From positions 682,001-746,000 of the forward strand of contig NZ_PJNH01000001.1 in the NCBI RefSeq assembly GCF_002844535.1: DNA of 64,000 bases, written 5' to 3'. The notes under the pieces are model-generated. The model was not told the DNA's origin and made no database searches. It saw only the letters and a program-made list of their open reading frames with translations. This DNA is from Halalkalibacillus sediminis. GTDB taxonomy: Bacteria; Bacillota; Bacilli; Bacillales; Alkalibacillaceae. Positions 8,275 through 17,517 of the stretch are shown here, piece by piece. How positions within the stretch are numbered: the stretch's first letter is position 1; each line of letters opens with the position of its first letter. Position numbers and translations under genes: made by a program.

Positions 8275-9585
8275 TTAATTTCTTCTTCTAGCAAAAATCT
8301 TAATTGGTGTACCATCAAAACCGAAAGCTTCACGTATTCTGTTTTCTAAAAATCTTTCATAAGTAAAGTGCATTAATGTTGGGTCGTTTACGAATACAAC
8401 AAAGGTCGGTGGTTTAATTGACACTTGTGTCGCATATAAGATTTTAAGCTTTTGACCTTTGATGGATGGTGCAGGATTGATTGCTAATGAATCCTCTATC
8501 ACTTCATTCAGCAAATTGGTCTGCACTCTTTTAGAATGGTTTTCAGCTGCTCTGATGACTTCTGGTAATAATGTGTGAATACGTTTCTTTGTCATGGCAG
8601 ATAAAAACACTACAGGTGCGTAACTTAAGAATTGAAAATGCTTTCTCACTTCTTGTTCGAACTTTTTCATAGAATCTTGTTCTTTTTCAACTGTATCCCA
8701 TTTGTTGACTACAATCACAATTGCTTTACCAGCCTCGTGAGCATAACCAGCAATCTTCTTGTCTTGTTCGATGATCCCAGTATCAGCATCAATCACGACT
8801 AAAACGACACTTGATCTTTCGATTGCCTTAAGAGCCCTTAGTTGACTATATTTTTCGGTATTTTCGTAAATCTTACCTCTTTTTCTCATCCCTGCAGTAT
8901 CAATAATGGTAAAGTCCCAATCATCACGAGAAAAAGATGTATCAATAGCATCTTTTGTTGTTCCTGCCATATCACTGACGATGACACGTTCTTCACCAAG
9001 CATTGCATTGACTAAAGAAGACTTTCCTACATTCGGTCGTCCAATTAATGAAAAATAAATGCGCTCTTCATCCAAATCGTCTTCTCGATCAGTAGGAAAA
9101 TGTTTCACTACCTCATCCAACATGTCTCCTAGCCCTAATCCATGAGTTCCTGAGATAGGAAAAGGTTGTCCCATTCCAAGAGAGTAAAACTCATACAAGA
9201 GTTCATGCATTTCAAAGTTATCCACTTTGTTTACAGCTAGAATGACGGGTTTGTTAGACTTGAAAAGTAATTTAGCCACTTCCTCATCTGCCCCAGTAAT
9301 TCCGTCTCTACCGTTAACTAGAAAAATGATGACGTCTGCTTCGTTGATAGCAACTTCAGCTTGCTCTCTTACTTGAACTAACAACGGTTCATCACTCAGG
9401 TCGATACCGCCAGTGTCAATAAGATTGAATGAATGGTTCAACCACTCTGCATCTGCATATATACGATCTCTAGTTACTCCTGGAGTATCCTCGACGATTG
9501 AAATTCTTTCACCCACTAGGCGATTAAATATTGTTGACTTTCCGACATTTGGTCGACCTACGATGGCTACGACTGATTTTCTCAT
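8275..9585 (-). CDS. der: Ribosome-associated GTPase Der (EngA)
   Basis: Essential double-GTPase required for assembly of the 50S ribosomal subunit. Two complete G domains are visible: GRPNVGKS at residues 10-17 and again at 182-189, with NKVD at 119-122 and NKWD near 295, followed by a KH-like C-terminal domain ending in [14 protein letters not shown] 9585 was preferred to the ATG nine bases upstream because GAGGGA then has proper spacing; the resulting 436 aa equals B. subtilis Der. Followed directly by gpsA. Confidence 0.97.
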   Translation of the reverse strand: MRKSVVAIVGRPNVGKSTIFNRLVGERISIVEDTPGVTRDRIYADAEWLNHSFNLIDTGGIDLSDEPLLVQVREQAEVAINEADVIIFLVNGRDGITGADEEVAKLLFKSNKPVILAVNKVDNFEMHELLYEFYSLGMGQPFPISGTHGLGLGDMLDEVVKHFPTDREDDLDEERIYFSLIGRPNVGKSSLVNAMLGEERVIVSDMAGTTKDAIDTSFSRDDWDFTIIDTAGMRKRGKIYENTEKYSQLRALKAIERSSVVLVVIDADTGIIEQDKKIAGYAHEAGKAIVIVVNKWDTVEKEQDSMKKFEQEVRKHFQFLSYAPVVFLSAMTKKRIHTLLPEVIRAAENHSKRVQTNLLNEVIEDSLAINPAPSIKGQKLKILYATQVSIKPPTFVVFVNDPTLMHFTYERFLENRIREAFGFDGTPIKIFARRRN

Positions 9586-9666
9586 AATGTTCATTCCCTC
9601 TGCTAATTTCCTAATACAATCATAGCATTTTCAATGATTAGGAATTCATCCTATATTCATAAAGAA

Positions 9667-9688
9667 AAAGTGGCGTCTCTGCCACTTT
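9667..9688 (-). terminator. Terminator of the rpsA-like gene
   Basis: An 8-bp stem AAAGTGGC and complement with loop GTCTCT, 34 bases past the stop and followed on the minus strand by a T-rich tract. Confidence 0.85.
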
Positions 9689-9722
9689 CTCTCTTGTAAT
9701 CACAGTTGAAAATACTAATGCA

Positions 9723-10865
9723 TTATTTCTTATAATTCTTTAATTGATCACCAATTAGATCACCAAGTTGGAATGCTTGGTCGTCTTCTTGGTCTTTTTG
9801 ATATTGTTTTAACTCAGAACTTTCTCTATCTTCTTCCACTTCTTTAATACTTAATGAAAGTCGCTTATTTTTCTCATTAACATCAAGTACCTTCACTTGA
9901 ACCTTTTGGCCTTCCTTCAATACCTCTTGAGGTGTGCCGATATGTTCTTTAGCGATTTGAGAAATATGCACAAGACCTTCGACACCACGCTTAATTTCAA
10001 CGAAAGCACCGAAATTCACCAGACGTTTTACTTCGCCTTCGATCACTTGACCATTTGAGATTTCGTTTTCTATACCTTCCCAAGGTCCTGGAAGTGTATC
10101 TTTCAATGAAAGAGCTATTCTCTCAGTGTCACGATCTACTGAAAGAACTTTCACCTTTATTTTGTCGCCCTCAGATACTACATCTGAAGCTTTATTAACG
10201 TGTTCATGGGACAACTGAGATATGTGAATTAGTCCATCTACGCCACCTATGTCTACAAACACACCAAAATTGGTAATACGTTGTACCGTACCCTCGACTT
10301 GATCGCCTGCTTCGATTTTATTAAGAATCTCCTTCTTGCGATCAGTCATTTCTTTCTCAGTTACAGCTTTGTGAGAAAGAATGACGCGATTTCTACTTTC
10401 ATCCATTTCAATTACTTTGACTGTAAGGGATTGATCTTTATATTCACTAAAGTCTTCAACATAATAAACTTCGACATGAGAAGCTGGAATGAAACCTCGT
10501 AGCCCAACATCAGCCACTAAACCTCCGTTAACCACTTCCACCACTTTTGCTTCAAAAGATTCTCCACTTTCGAGTTTCTTTTCAAGGTCTTCCCATGCTT
10601 GCTTGCTGTCATTTGCTTTTTTGGACAAAATGATAGCTTCGTCTTCAACTTTTTGAACGACGACAACTACCTCATCACCTTCAGAAAGAACTTCATTCGT
10701 ATGTTCTACATGTAAATGAGATAATTCAGATATCGGGATGATTCCATCGAATTTTGCTCCAAGGTCGACCACTACTTGTTTATCTTCCAACTTAACTACA
10801 GTAGCCTTCACCTGGTCTCCAACTTGTATGTTTTCATTACTAAATTCATCTTGACGCTCAGACAT
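9723..10865 (-). CDS. ypfD: S1-domain RNA-binding protein (30S ribosomal protein S1 homolog)
   Basis: Four tandem S1 RNA-binding domains occupy about residues 15-360. Examples of the repeating core are GIIPISELSHLHVE, GFIPASHVE, GLIHISQLSHEHV and GLVHISQIAKEHI. The protein is the Firmicutes four-domain relative of ribosomal S1, with no catalytic site; its role in translation in bacilli is less defined than in proteobacteria. ATG 10865 has GAGGAGG eight bases upstream, giving 380 aa, close to B. subtilis YpfD; the frame stays open 63 bases further but without support. The C-terminus FQLGDLIGDQL is conserved. It lies 65 bases after the plsC-like gene. Confidence 0.92.
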   Translation of the reverse strand: MSERQDEFSNENIQVGDQVKATVVKLEDKQVVVDLGAKFDGIIPISELSHLHVEHTNEVLSEGDEVVVVVQKVEDEAIILSKKANDSKQAWEDLEKKLESGESFEAKVVEVVNGGLVADVGLRGFIPASHVEVYYVEDFSEYKDQSLTVKVIEMDESRNRVILSHKAVTEKEMTDRKKEILNKIEAGDQVEGTVQRITNFGVFVDIGGVDGLIHISQLSHEHVNKASDVVSEGDKIKVKVLSVDRDTERIALSLKDTLPGPWEGIENEISNGQVIEGEVKRLVNFGAFVEIKRGVEGLVHISQIAKEHIGTPQEVLKEGQKVQVKVLDVNEKNKRLSLSIKEVEEDRESSELKQYQKDQEDDQAFQLGDLIGDQLKNYKK

Positions 10866-10930
10866 AACTGATTCCTCCTCATTACCATCTTGCATCATAC
10901 CATTTATATGATAATTAAATAATAACATTC

Positions 10931-11509
10931 TTATCGATTTTCATCTAATAAAGACTGAATATTTTCCATAATTTCGTCAGTAACGGTTTGTGCGGAAGGC
11001 TTCTCCTGTTTTAGTGATTCGAATTCAATTGGTTTACCGTAAATCACTTTTATTGAAGACCCTCGCTTGTACTCCCCCATAATAGCACATGGAATGACCG
11101 TAGCACTGGAGCGCATTGCGAAAAAGCCTGCTCCTGCCAAACCTCTTTTAAGTTGACCGTCCTTACTTCTTGTCCCTTCGGGAAAAAGACCTAATGCATG
11201 ATTATCTTTTAACCTGGTTAATCCCAACCGCAAAGCGTTACGATCACGCATCCCTCTTTTTACGGGAAAAGCGTTCAAGTTGTTTAACAACACGTTCAGC
11301 CATTTCTTTTCGAATAGTTCTTCTTTAGCCATGAAGTGAAGGTCTCTAGGACAGGTAATTCCTACCATCGGTGGGTCATAATTGGATATATGGTTCGAGC
11401 AAATGATGACTGGACCTTTTTTAGGAACATTCTCTTTACCGATAACCTTTATTTTAAATAATAACTTATAAACTATTTTCACAACATTTTTGGCGAATTT
11501 ATAAAACAT
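10931..11509 (-). CDS. 1-acyl-sn-glycerol-3-phosphate acyltransferase family protein
   Basis: Membrane-associated lysophospholipid acyltransferase likely to transfer an acyl chain to lysophosphatidic acid during phospholipid synthesis. The NHISNYDP motif (HX4D catalytic pair) and the FPEGTRSKDG motif are both present, and the N-terminus is hydrophobic and basic. The 192-aa length is normal for the PlsC family. AAGGAG lies seven bases before the ATG. It follows cmk by 15 bases and precedes the S1 gene, an arrangement found in many bacilli, so cmk-plsC-S1 may be one operon. Substrate specificity cannot be read from sequence. Confidence 0.88.
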   Translation of the reverse strand: MFYKFAKNVVKIVYKLLFKIKVIGKENVPKKGPVIICSNHISNYDPPMVGITCPRDLHFMAKEELFEKKWLNVLLNNLNAFPVKRGMRDRNALRLGLTRLKDNHALGLFPEGTRSKDGQLKRGLAGAGFFAMRSSATVIPCAIMGEYKRGSSIKVIYGKPIEFESLKQEKPSAQTVTDEIMENIQSLLDENR

Positions 11510-11524
11510 TTGATTGCTCCTTAA

Positions 11525-12187
11525 CTACTGCGTTTTTGTATTAATAGCATCAAGAATGGTTTGAACAACCTCTTCAATTGTCAATGAAGTGGTATCAATT
11601 TCAATAGCGTCACTAGCCATGACTAATGGATCTGTTTCTCTTTCTGAGTCGAGTTGATCTCTTCTTCTAATTTCATCCTTTAAACTTTCTATATCTGAAG
11701 AGAAACCTTTTTCTAAATTTTCCTTATGTCTTCTTTCTGCCCTCTCGTCTACACTGGCTATAAGAAAGAACTTTTTTTCTGCATCAGGAAGAACATTTGT
11801 GCCGATGTCGCGGCCGTCCATTACAACGTTACCTTTCTCTGCTAATTGCCTCTGCATATTGACCAATTCATTCCGAACAAATTTATGTTTAGCAACAATA
11901 GAAACATTATTGGTGACTTGATGATCTCTGATCTCCTCTGTCACATTGCGATGATCAATGAAAACTTGTTGACCCGATTCAGAGTTTTCAAAAGAGATAT
12001 CAATTTCTTTCGATAATTCTCCTAGTAAGTTTTCATCTTCTAAATCAATGCCATTTTCAAGTGCAGCAAGTGTGAGTGCACGATACATTGCACCTGTATC
12101 TATATATACATACTTCAGTGATTTAGCAATTTGTTTTGCAACTGTACTCTTTCCAGCTGCTGCTGGTCCATCTATTGCTATTTTCAT
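11525..12187 (-). CDS. cmk: Cytidylate kinase
   Basis: Phosphorylates CMP and dCMP with ATP in pyrimidine salvage and recycling. The P-loop GPAAAGKS lies at residues 7-14, DTGAMYRA follows, and the [14 protein letters not shown] and [14 protein letters not shown] segments are characteristic. The 220-aa length is normal. AGGAGG precedes the ATG by eight bases. The gene lies 17 bases after motI and 15 bases before the acyltransferase. Confidence 0.96.
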   Translation of the reverse strand: MKIAIDGPAAAGKSTVAKQIAKSLKYVYIDTGAMYRALTLAALENGIDLEDENLLGELSKEIDISFENSESGQQVFIDHRNVTEEIRDHQVTNNVSIVAKHKFVRNELVNMQRQLAEKGNVVMDGRDIGTNVLPDAEKKFFLIASVDERAERRHKENLEKGFSSDIESLKDEIRRRDQLDSERETDPLVMASDAIEIDTTSLTIEEVVQTILDAINTKTQ

Positions 12188-12204
12188 ATGTGAGTCCTCC
12201 TATG

Positions 12205-12876
12205 TCAGCTATGTAATTTACGACGTCTCTCAAGTTGTTTGTCAAAACAATATTTTATAATACGCTCTCGGATATCATCATCCAAGTCCAAAAATTTAAT
12301 AGTAAGTTTTGGTGGCTGATCTTTATGCTGTTCAACATGACGAATAATTTCGCCTGAGATAGTCAAATAAGAATAATCATTGGTTTGAAAAGGTAGTACC
12401 ATTGTTATTTCAATTTTATCGCCTGAGACAAAATTGATATCTTTTCGTTCTTTAGAAACAACAGCAATCCCGCCCCCACTTATATCAATTGTTCTTGTTA
12501 TTAAAGGTTGTTTATTCTCATCAACGGAATATATCGCAACATCTAGTGAAGTGTCAATACGCACATATTCTCTACGCTGTATTTTTTTGAGATTTTCTTT
12601 TAGAGGATAAGAAAAAACTAAAGTAGGTATCTGATTAATTTTTTTACGCATTAAAATTTCAGCAGGAAAAGAATAGACAGAACCTGCTTTACCGACAAAT
12701 GATACTCTTAATTCAGTTCCTTCAAGAAATAAAGCGGTTCTACCAGTTCTTTCGTTAACTGGATAATCGACAAATAGCTTTTTGGAACTGTATTCTACTA
12801 ACTTACACTGAAAGCGATCCTCTACCTCTCCGTCTTTAAAGGATTCTATTGTAAGTTTCATACCAACTGAAAACAT
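12205..12876 (-). CDS. motI: PilZ-domain c-di-GMP receptor MotI (YpfA)
   Basis: Two-domain protein: an N-terminal YcgR-like half and a C-terminal PilZ domain. The c-di-GMP-binding arginines sit in QRREYVRI and the second PilZ motif is DISGGGIAV. In B. subtilis the homolog MotI/DgrA binds c-di-GMP and acts as a clutch on the flagellar stator. ATG 12876 follows GGAGGGG at nine bases; an earlier ATG overlaps that site. Length 223 aa. Upstream of cmk as in B. subtilis. The motility role here is inferred from the family. Confidence 0.88.
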   Translation of the reverse strand: MFSVGMKLTIESFKDGEVEDRFQCKLVEYSSKKLFVDYPVNERTGRTALFLEGTELRVSFVGKAGSVYSFPAEILMRKKINQIPTLVFSYPLKENLKKIQRREYVRIDTSLDVAIYSVDENKQPLITRTIDISGGGIAVVSKERKDINFVSGDKIEITMVLPFQTNDYSYLTISGEIIRHVEQHKDQPPKLTIKFLDLDDDIRERIIKYCFDKQLERRRKLHS

Positions 12877-12927
12877 ACTACCATTCCCCTCCATGTTCAG
12901 TTAATACTATTATGTCAAAAAAAACAA

Positions 12928-12959
12928 GAAAGGAAAAGATAATTTCATCTTTTCCTTTC
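12928..12959 (-). terminator. Terminator of sleB-ypeB
   Basis: A perfect 13-bp stem (GAAAGGAAAAGAT and complement) with loop AATTTC, followed on the minus strand by eight T residues. It lies about 270 bases past the ypeB stop, beyond the palindromic repeat at 13010-13211, so the repeat would be transcribed. Confidence 0.9.
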
Positions 12960-13009
12960 CTGATGATACTTCGAGGTGCTTTCAGCTTTAATTCTCAGTT
13001 AATGATTAT

Positions 13010-13211
13010 TGTTGATTTTAACGAATCATTTCTAGGTGGAAGCTTACCGACAATCCGGACGCCACCTAACGTTCTTCGTAAATTGAACTCACCAAGGTGA
13101 GACTCCTAGGGGTCGGCTAAAACCGGCTGCATCCTGTGGTCTACACCGTCATTTGTCCATCCCGGTCGTCAGAAAGCGTCCGGCATTAAACGATTCGCCA
13201 GAAATCAACAC
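13010..13211. repeat. Degenerate ~200-bp palindromic intergenic repeat
   Basis: The left end TGTTGATTTT and right end AAATCAACA are inverted, and the match continues inward with gaps (CGAATC, then GGA and GCTT blocks) for about 40 bases. The interior is clearly GC-richer than its surroundings. It resembles the ~200-bp intergenic repeats with TGTTGATTT ends that I recall from several Bacillaceae genomes. No open frame in it looks coding. Confidence 0.65.
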
Positions 13212-13230
13212 CAAACTTTAACAAACCCTT

Positions 13231-14568
13231 TTAATAAATTGCTTCCGTTTGTTTTAGTTCTTCGACTCGTTCTTCAAATCCATCATTGGCATTTATGAAT
13301 ACTCTATATGTCCGGTCATCGATCGTACCAATTATTTCATAACAAAGAACTTCATCACCAATATCATTGTCAATCACTGCAAGTTTAGCTACCTGAACCT
13401 CAAGATTAGGATTCAACTCCTCGATTGCTTCTTCCTCAGTAATGCTCGTAGAAAGTTCTTCTCGCTCGGGTCGACTCGATTTCAACACATAATCTCTTGC
13501 AGCAAGTCCGACGATATCCCCGTTATCCAGAGCAACTTTAACCCGAATAGAATCTGGATAGTAAAGTACATCATCTCTTTCTAACACGAAAGTATAAATT
13601 CCAACCTGATCATACTGTGCACTTTCACTCGCTGTTACGTCCTCAAACCCAATATCCTTGAGAAGTTCTTCTGCTTTTGTCTGACCTTCATGAAGACCGA
13701 TTGTTGCTTCTTGTAGATCTCTATTTAATAAAAATGAAAGTGTATGCGCACCTTTCTTTGTGACCTCTGCATACCCATGTAGATCACCATCATTAAAAGA
13801 GACATTGAAGTATGGAATATCAGAACCTTCTCCGGTTTCGGTGATTTTTATTTCAGTGGAACCATCCAAATCGAATTCTTCTGTTACAAACTGTTTTATA
13901 TCTTCTTCAGAATGTTCTTTTCCTTCTAGTTCTACTTCCTCGTCACCTTTATTAGTATCAGTAAGAGTTAGGCCATTTTGCATCCCATATTCGTTATAGT
14001 GTTCTGAGTTTTCCTCTACAGTCTTAAACCCATCAATGATTGTATTATCACCTGGCTCATTTGTAGACAGTGCCAGTTCAACATCCATCCATCTTAGTCC
14101 GTTATCGATTACTTGAGATTGGACGGTTCTGAGTTCTCGTTTGATTTCATTGGATTGACCGTGTAGTTCATTTAATAAACTTAATTCTTCTTCGTTCAAT
14201 GGTTCTGAATCTAAACCACGTATAGCGACTCGATATGAGAATTCTCCAATGTCTGATAAAAATTGTTCAGTTTTATTAAACGGCAATAATGTCAGAGGTA
14301 ACTGGCCAACATCCGCATGGGCTTCTGATGTTATTTTCCATATTTCAGTTAACTGTGGAGAAATATTGTCAGGAGTATTCATCGCTAATACAGTACTAAT
14401 TTTTTCATTGAGAATATCCACTCTATAAGTTAAGTCGTGAAATGCTCTTTGATAGTTGTTCTCTGCCTGGATTAATACAGCATTTTTCTCTTGGTGTTCT
14501 TCATATCCCCATACAATCGTACCAATAACTCCAATGAGTAAAACTACTATGATGACCCATCGAATCAT
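13231..14568 (-). CDS. ypeB: Germination protein YpeB
   Basis: Partner of the cortex-lytic enzyme SleB; the two proteins are needed for each other's accumulation in spores, and YpeB restrains SleB until germination. The 445-aa protein has an N-terminal transmembrane segment (about residues 4-20), a long helical region and C-terminal PepSY-like repeats. Strong ribosome-binding site AAAGGAGG seven bases before the ATG. It starts 15 bases after sleB and is clearly in one operon with it. Expression in the forespore (SigG) is known in B. subtilis and inferred here. Confidence 0.94.
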   Translation of the reverse strand: MIRWVIIVVLLIGVIGTIVWGYEEHQEKNAVLIQAENNYQRAFHDLTYRVDILNEKISTVLAMNTPDNISPQLTEIWKITSEAHADVGQLPLTLLPFNKTEQFLSDIGEFSYRVAIRGLDSEPLNEEELSLLNELHGQSNEIKRELRTVQSQVIDNGLRWMDVELALSTNEPGDNTIIDGFKTVEENSEHYNEYGMQNGLTLTDTNKGDEEVELEGKEHSEEDIKQFVTEEFDLDGSTEIKITETGEGSDIPYFNVSFNDGDLHGYAEVTKKGAHTLSFLLNRDLQEATIGLHEGQTKAEELLKDIGFEDVTASESAQYDQVGIYTFVLERDDVLYYPDSIRVKVALDNGDIVGLAARDYVLKSSRPEREELSTSITEEEAIEELNPNLEVQVAKLAVIDNDIGDEVLCYEIIGTIDDRTYRVFINANDGFEERVEELKQTEAIY

Positions 14569-14583
14569 TCTAAAACCTCCTTT

Positions 14584-15354
14584 CTACTTACAAAAGATAT
14601 GCTTACCTATTCTTTTAATCTGAGGACGTCCCCATATCCAAGATGATGTTGCTGTATCAGGGTTAAAATAATACAAAGCGTTCCCTGACGGATCCCATCC
14701 ATTTAATGCATCTAATACTGCTTCTTTTGCTTGTTCGTTTGGCGTCATATAAATTTGACCGTCTGCAACTGCTGTAAAAGCTAGTGGTTCAAAAATGACT
14801 CCTGATACAGAATCAGGAAATGTAGAACTGTTAATACGATTCAAAATGACTGCGGCCACTGCTACTTGACCTACATAGGGCTCACCTCTGGCTTCTCCAT
14901 AAACGGCTTGTGCCATAATGTTTATATCATTCTGAGAAAATCCGCTTGGTACATTTTTAGCACTTTGGTTGCTTTGTTGGCTTTGGGAACCTCCTGTGCT
15001 AGCAGAACCTCCATCTTGATTCATTTGTGCTTTTACTTTTTGTTCATCATAAACGGTAGCACGAGTAAGTTTGTCCTTAGTGGATTGCCCAACTAAACCA
15101 TCAATTTCCATTCCAAACTCATACTGAAAATTTCTGACGGCCCAATATGTCCCCCATCCGAATACACCATCAATTTTTCCTGTATAAAACCCTATATGTT
15201 TCAGTCTTGCTTGCAATTCTATGACATCTTCACCGACTGCCCCTTGCTGAATAACTTGATCACTGAACGCATCTGAAGGTATCGGGGAGCTAAATAGGCA
15301 AAAACAAAAAAGGAAAGATAAACAAATTTTTATACATTTATGTTTTACCAACAC
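14584..15354 (-). CDS. sleB: Spore cortex-lytic enzyme SleB
   Basis: Lytic transglycosylase that degrades muramic-lactam-containing cortex peptidoglycan during germination. Order: signal peptide (about residues 1-30), an N-terminal peptidoglycan-binding domain (VIELQARLKHIGFYTGKIDG region), a Gln/Ser-rich linker, then the hydrolase_2 catalytic domain with AVYGEARGEP holding the catalytic Glu and ending at KHIFCK. GTG 15354 is preferred, six bases after AGGAGG; an in-frame TTG two codons earlier abuts that site. Length 256 aa. Confidence 0.93.
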   Translation of the reverse strand: MLVKHKCIKICLSFLFCFCLFSSPIPSDAFSDQVIQQGAVGEDVIELQARLKHIGFYTGKIDGVFGWGTYWAVRNFQYEFGMEIDGLVGQSTKDKLTRATVYDEQKVKAQMNQDGGSASTGGSQSQQSNQSAKNVPSGFSQNDINIMAQAVYGEARGEPYVGQVAVAAVILNRINSSTFPDSVSGVIFEPLAFTAVADGQIYMTPNEQAKEAVLDALNGWDPSGNALYYFNPDTATSSWIWGRPQIKRIGKHIFCK

Positions 15355-15383
15355 ATTCAACCTCCTAATTCAACTACTGAGAT

Positions 15384-15413
15384 TATCTTTTGTTGGATGG
15401 AAAAGGAATATTC
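15384..15413 (-). promoter_or_regulatory. Weak SigG-like promoter candidate for sleB
   Basis: Minus-strand GAATA (15409-15413), then AAAGATA (15384-15390) after 18 bases. The -35 fits the SigG pattern GHATR, but the -10 is a poor match to CATnnTA. Expected from known SigG control of sleB. Confidence 0.25.
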
Positions 15414-15430
15414 TATTTTAGACAATAAAA

Positions 15431-15455
15431 AAACTGACCAATTTTTGGTCAGTTT
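15431..15455 (-). terminator. Terminator of ypdA-ansA
   Basis: A perfect 10-bp stem AAACTGACCA and complement with a 5-base loop, 21 bases past ansA, followed on the minus strand by seven T residues. Confidence 0.92.
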
Positions 15456-15476
15456 GACAAATCGAATTATTGAAGA

Positions 15477-16433
15477 TTAAAATTCATATTTTTTTATTCC
15501 AGAAGATAATAAGACAGCTAATTTTACACGTGCTTTTTTGCTATCATAATCACTTCCCAGTAATACACCCTGATTGATGAGATCAAACGCACTACCTCTA
15601 TAATCATAGGTTGGGTATACAGCACCTTCCTCGGAAGCAGTTGTTATGACAAGTATTACTCCTTCTGCAATACATCGTTCAATTGCCGGCATCATTGTAG
15701 GGGGAACTTGTCCTCTTCCTACACCTTCGATGATTATACCTTTGCTACCCGACTCACGTAATGCGTCAATTACCCGTCCATCTGCATCCGTATAACATTT
15801 TACTATATCCACCTTAGGTAAATCAGCAATTAACTGATATGTTTCTCGTTTAATTGGTTTTTGAAAGATTTGAACTTCATCATTATCGATGATCCCTAAA
15901 TAACCAAATCCAAATGAGTTGAAGCCTTGGATGTTACTGGCGTGTTCTTTTTTAACATATTTAGCAGCAAATATTCTCTCATTGAAAACAACTGCCGTCC
16001 CAACATCCATCAGATCTTCACTACATGCTGAATAAATAGCATGACGTAGATTGACGTAAACGTCACTACCAAGATCAGCAATCGACCGTTGCGATCCCGT
16101 AACAATGACAGGTCGACTATCGCTAATAGTCAAATCCAAAAAATAAGCAGTTTCTTCGATGGTGTCAGTACCGTGAGTAACTACAATTCCATCAACCGTC
16201 TCGTCTTCAAAGTAAGTTTCGATTTTGTCCTTTAACTTCAACCAATCATTAGCGGTTAAATGTACACTTGGTTTCTGAAAGGCAGAATCGATGATTACAT
16301 CGATATCCTTCGGTAGGTCACATTTAGAAGCAAGCTCTTCACCAGTCATTGCACCAGAAGAAAGTTTACCACTGTTCTCATTTGGTTTACTTGCAATAGT
16401 ACCACCTGTTGTCAAAAGGATCACTTTTTTCAT
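15477..16433 (-). CDS. ansA: L-asparaginase (type I, cytoplasmic)
   Basis: Hydrolyses L-asparagine to aspartate and ammonia. TTGGTIA near residues 8-14 holds the nucleophilic Thr and VTHGTDTIEETA holds the second catalytic set. No signal peptide, so a cytoplasmic enzyme. Length 318 aa is typical. Its ATG overlaps the ypdA stop by four bases, so translation is probably coupled. In B. subtilis ansA is followed by ansB and preceded by the repressor gene ansR; neither is adjacent here. Confidence 0.93.
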   Translation of the reverse strand: MKKVILLTTGGTIASKPNENSGKLSSGAMTGEELASKCDLPKDIDVIIDSAFQKPSVHLTANDWLKLKDKIETYFEDETVDGIVVTHGTDTIEETAYFLDLTISDSRPVIVTGSQRSIADLGSDVYVNLRHAIYSACSEDLMDVGTAVVFNERIFAAKYVKKEHASNIQGFNSFGFGYLGIIDNDEVQIFQKPIKRETYQLIADLPKVDIVKCYTDADGRVIDALRESGSKGIIIEGVGRGQVPPTMMPAIERCIAEGVILVITTASEEGAVYPTYDYRGSAFDLINQGVLLGSDYDSKKARVKLAVLLSSGIKKYEF

Positions 16434-17428
16434 AATTTTTCACCATGTTTTCTTTTAGATTGAATATGGTTAGCTATTTTTAACCCATGATGCCTACCAT
16501 TCTCGATAAAAATTTCATTGTTATTGTACCCAGCAGCAATGACACCTGCGATGTAGATGTTTGTAACATTCGTTTCCATTGTTTGATGATCAAAATAAGG
16601 TCGACCTGTTTCAAAGTCGATTTCAATCCCGACTGCTTCTAAAAAGGTTTGATCAGGATGATAGCCCACCATCGCAAAAATAAAATCACTGGAGACTTGT
16701 CGAGTTTCTCCATTTTGTTCAAAAATCACTTGTTCAGTCGTTATTTTCTTGATTTCCGCGTCAAAAACCATCTCGATTTTCTCATGATTGACTAGCGATT
16801 CAAATACAGGGAGAATCCATGGTTTGACGCTGGAGGAATAGTCACTTCCTCTATAAAGTACAGTCACATTTGCTCCTGCCTTTTCTAATTCCAATGCTGC
16901 GTCTACTGCGGAATTCTTTCCCCCAATGACTACAACGTTTTGATTGAAATAAGGATGAGCCTCTTCGAAATAATGAAATACATGAGGCAAGTCCTCACCT
17001 TCAACCCCTAATTTGTTGGGATGATCATAATATCCAGTTGCAATGATTATATCATCGGCTAAATATGAAATTTTATCACCTATATTATTTTCAGTGAATA
17101 TTGAATAATTATTCTCATTTTGCTCAATTGATTTAACTGTTTCATAAGTATTGATCCGAACATCACTTCGGTCAGCTACCATACGATAATAAGTTAACGC
17201 TTCATTACGGACAGGTTTCTGTCTTTCAGAAATAAAAGGATAGTTGCCTACTTCCAACTTTTCCGCTGAACTAAAAAAGGTTTGGTGCGTTGGATAATTA
17301 TAAATAGAGTTAGCCACATTCCCTTTTTCTATAATCAGTGGGTCTATCCCTTTATCTTTCAATTCAACCGCAGCAGACAAGCCACAAGGGCCAGCTCCGA
17401 TTATTATCACTTTTTCTTCTCTTAACAT
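16430..17428 (-). CDS. ypdA: Bacillithiol disulfide reductase YpdA
   Basis: FAD- and NADPH-dependent flavoprotein that reduces bacillithiol disulfide in low-GC Gram-positives. GAGPCGLSAA near the N-terminus binds FAD; Cys in GPCG is the conserved family Cys. NYPTHQTFFSS and VVIGGKNSAVDAALE (NADPH site) are typical, and IAGVIAAG lies near the end. ATG 17428 follows CAGGAGTG at eight bases; the longer frame begins at a GTG in that site. Length 332 aa. Upstream of and overlapping ansA. Confidence 0.9.
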   Translation of the reverse strand: MLREEKVIIIGAGPCGLSAAVELKDKGIDPLIIEKGNVANSIYNYPTHQTFFSSAEKLEVGNYPFISERQKPVRNEALTYYRMVADRSDVRINTYETVKSIEQNENNYSIFTENNIGDKISYLADDIIIATGYYDHPNKLGVEGEDLPHVFHYFEEAHPYFNQNVVVIGGKNSAVDAALELEKAGANVTVLYRGSDYSSSVKPWILPVFESLVNHEKIEMVFDAEIKKITTEQVIFEQNGETRQVSSDFIFAMVGYHPDQTFLEAVGIEIDFETGRPYFDHQTMETNVTNIYIAGVIAAGYNNNEIFIENGRHHGLKIANHIQSKRKHGEKL

Positions 17429-17456
17429 CTTCAATACACTCCTGTACACATGGAAA

Positions 17457-17484
17457 ATCTCCTACCAGATTAATGATAGGAGAT
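17457..17484 (-). terminator. Terminator of gudB
   Basis: An 8-bp stem ATCTCCTA and complement with 12-base loop, 34 bases past gudB, followed by a short T stretch on the minus strand. Its position just before the ypdA ribosome-binding site means it could also affect ypdA read-through. Confidence 0.6.
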
Positions 17485-17517
17485 GTTTTTGTATTTATCA
17501 ACTTGTACAACTTTACC

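Noticed and set aside
12912-12921. TTGACA on the minus strand next to the ypeB terminator as a motI -35
   Set aside because: It overlaps the terminator T-tract and no -10-like hexamer lies 16-18 bases downstream.
12912-13100. Open frame through the terminator and palindromic repeat behind motI/ypeB
   Set aside because: It reads through a perfect terminator hairpin and a repeat; composition is not coding and no ribosome-binding site precedes it.
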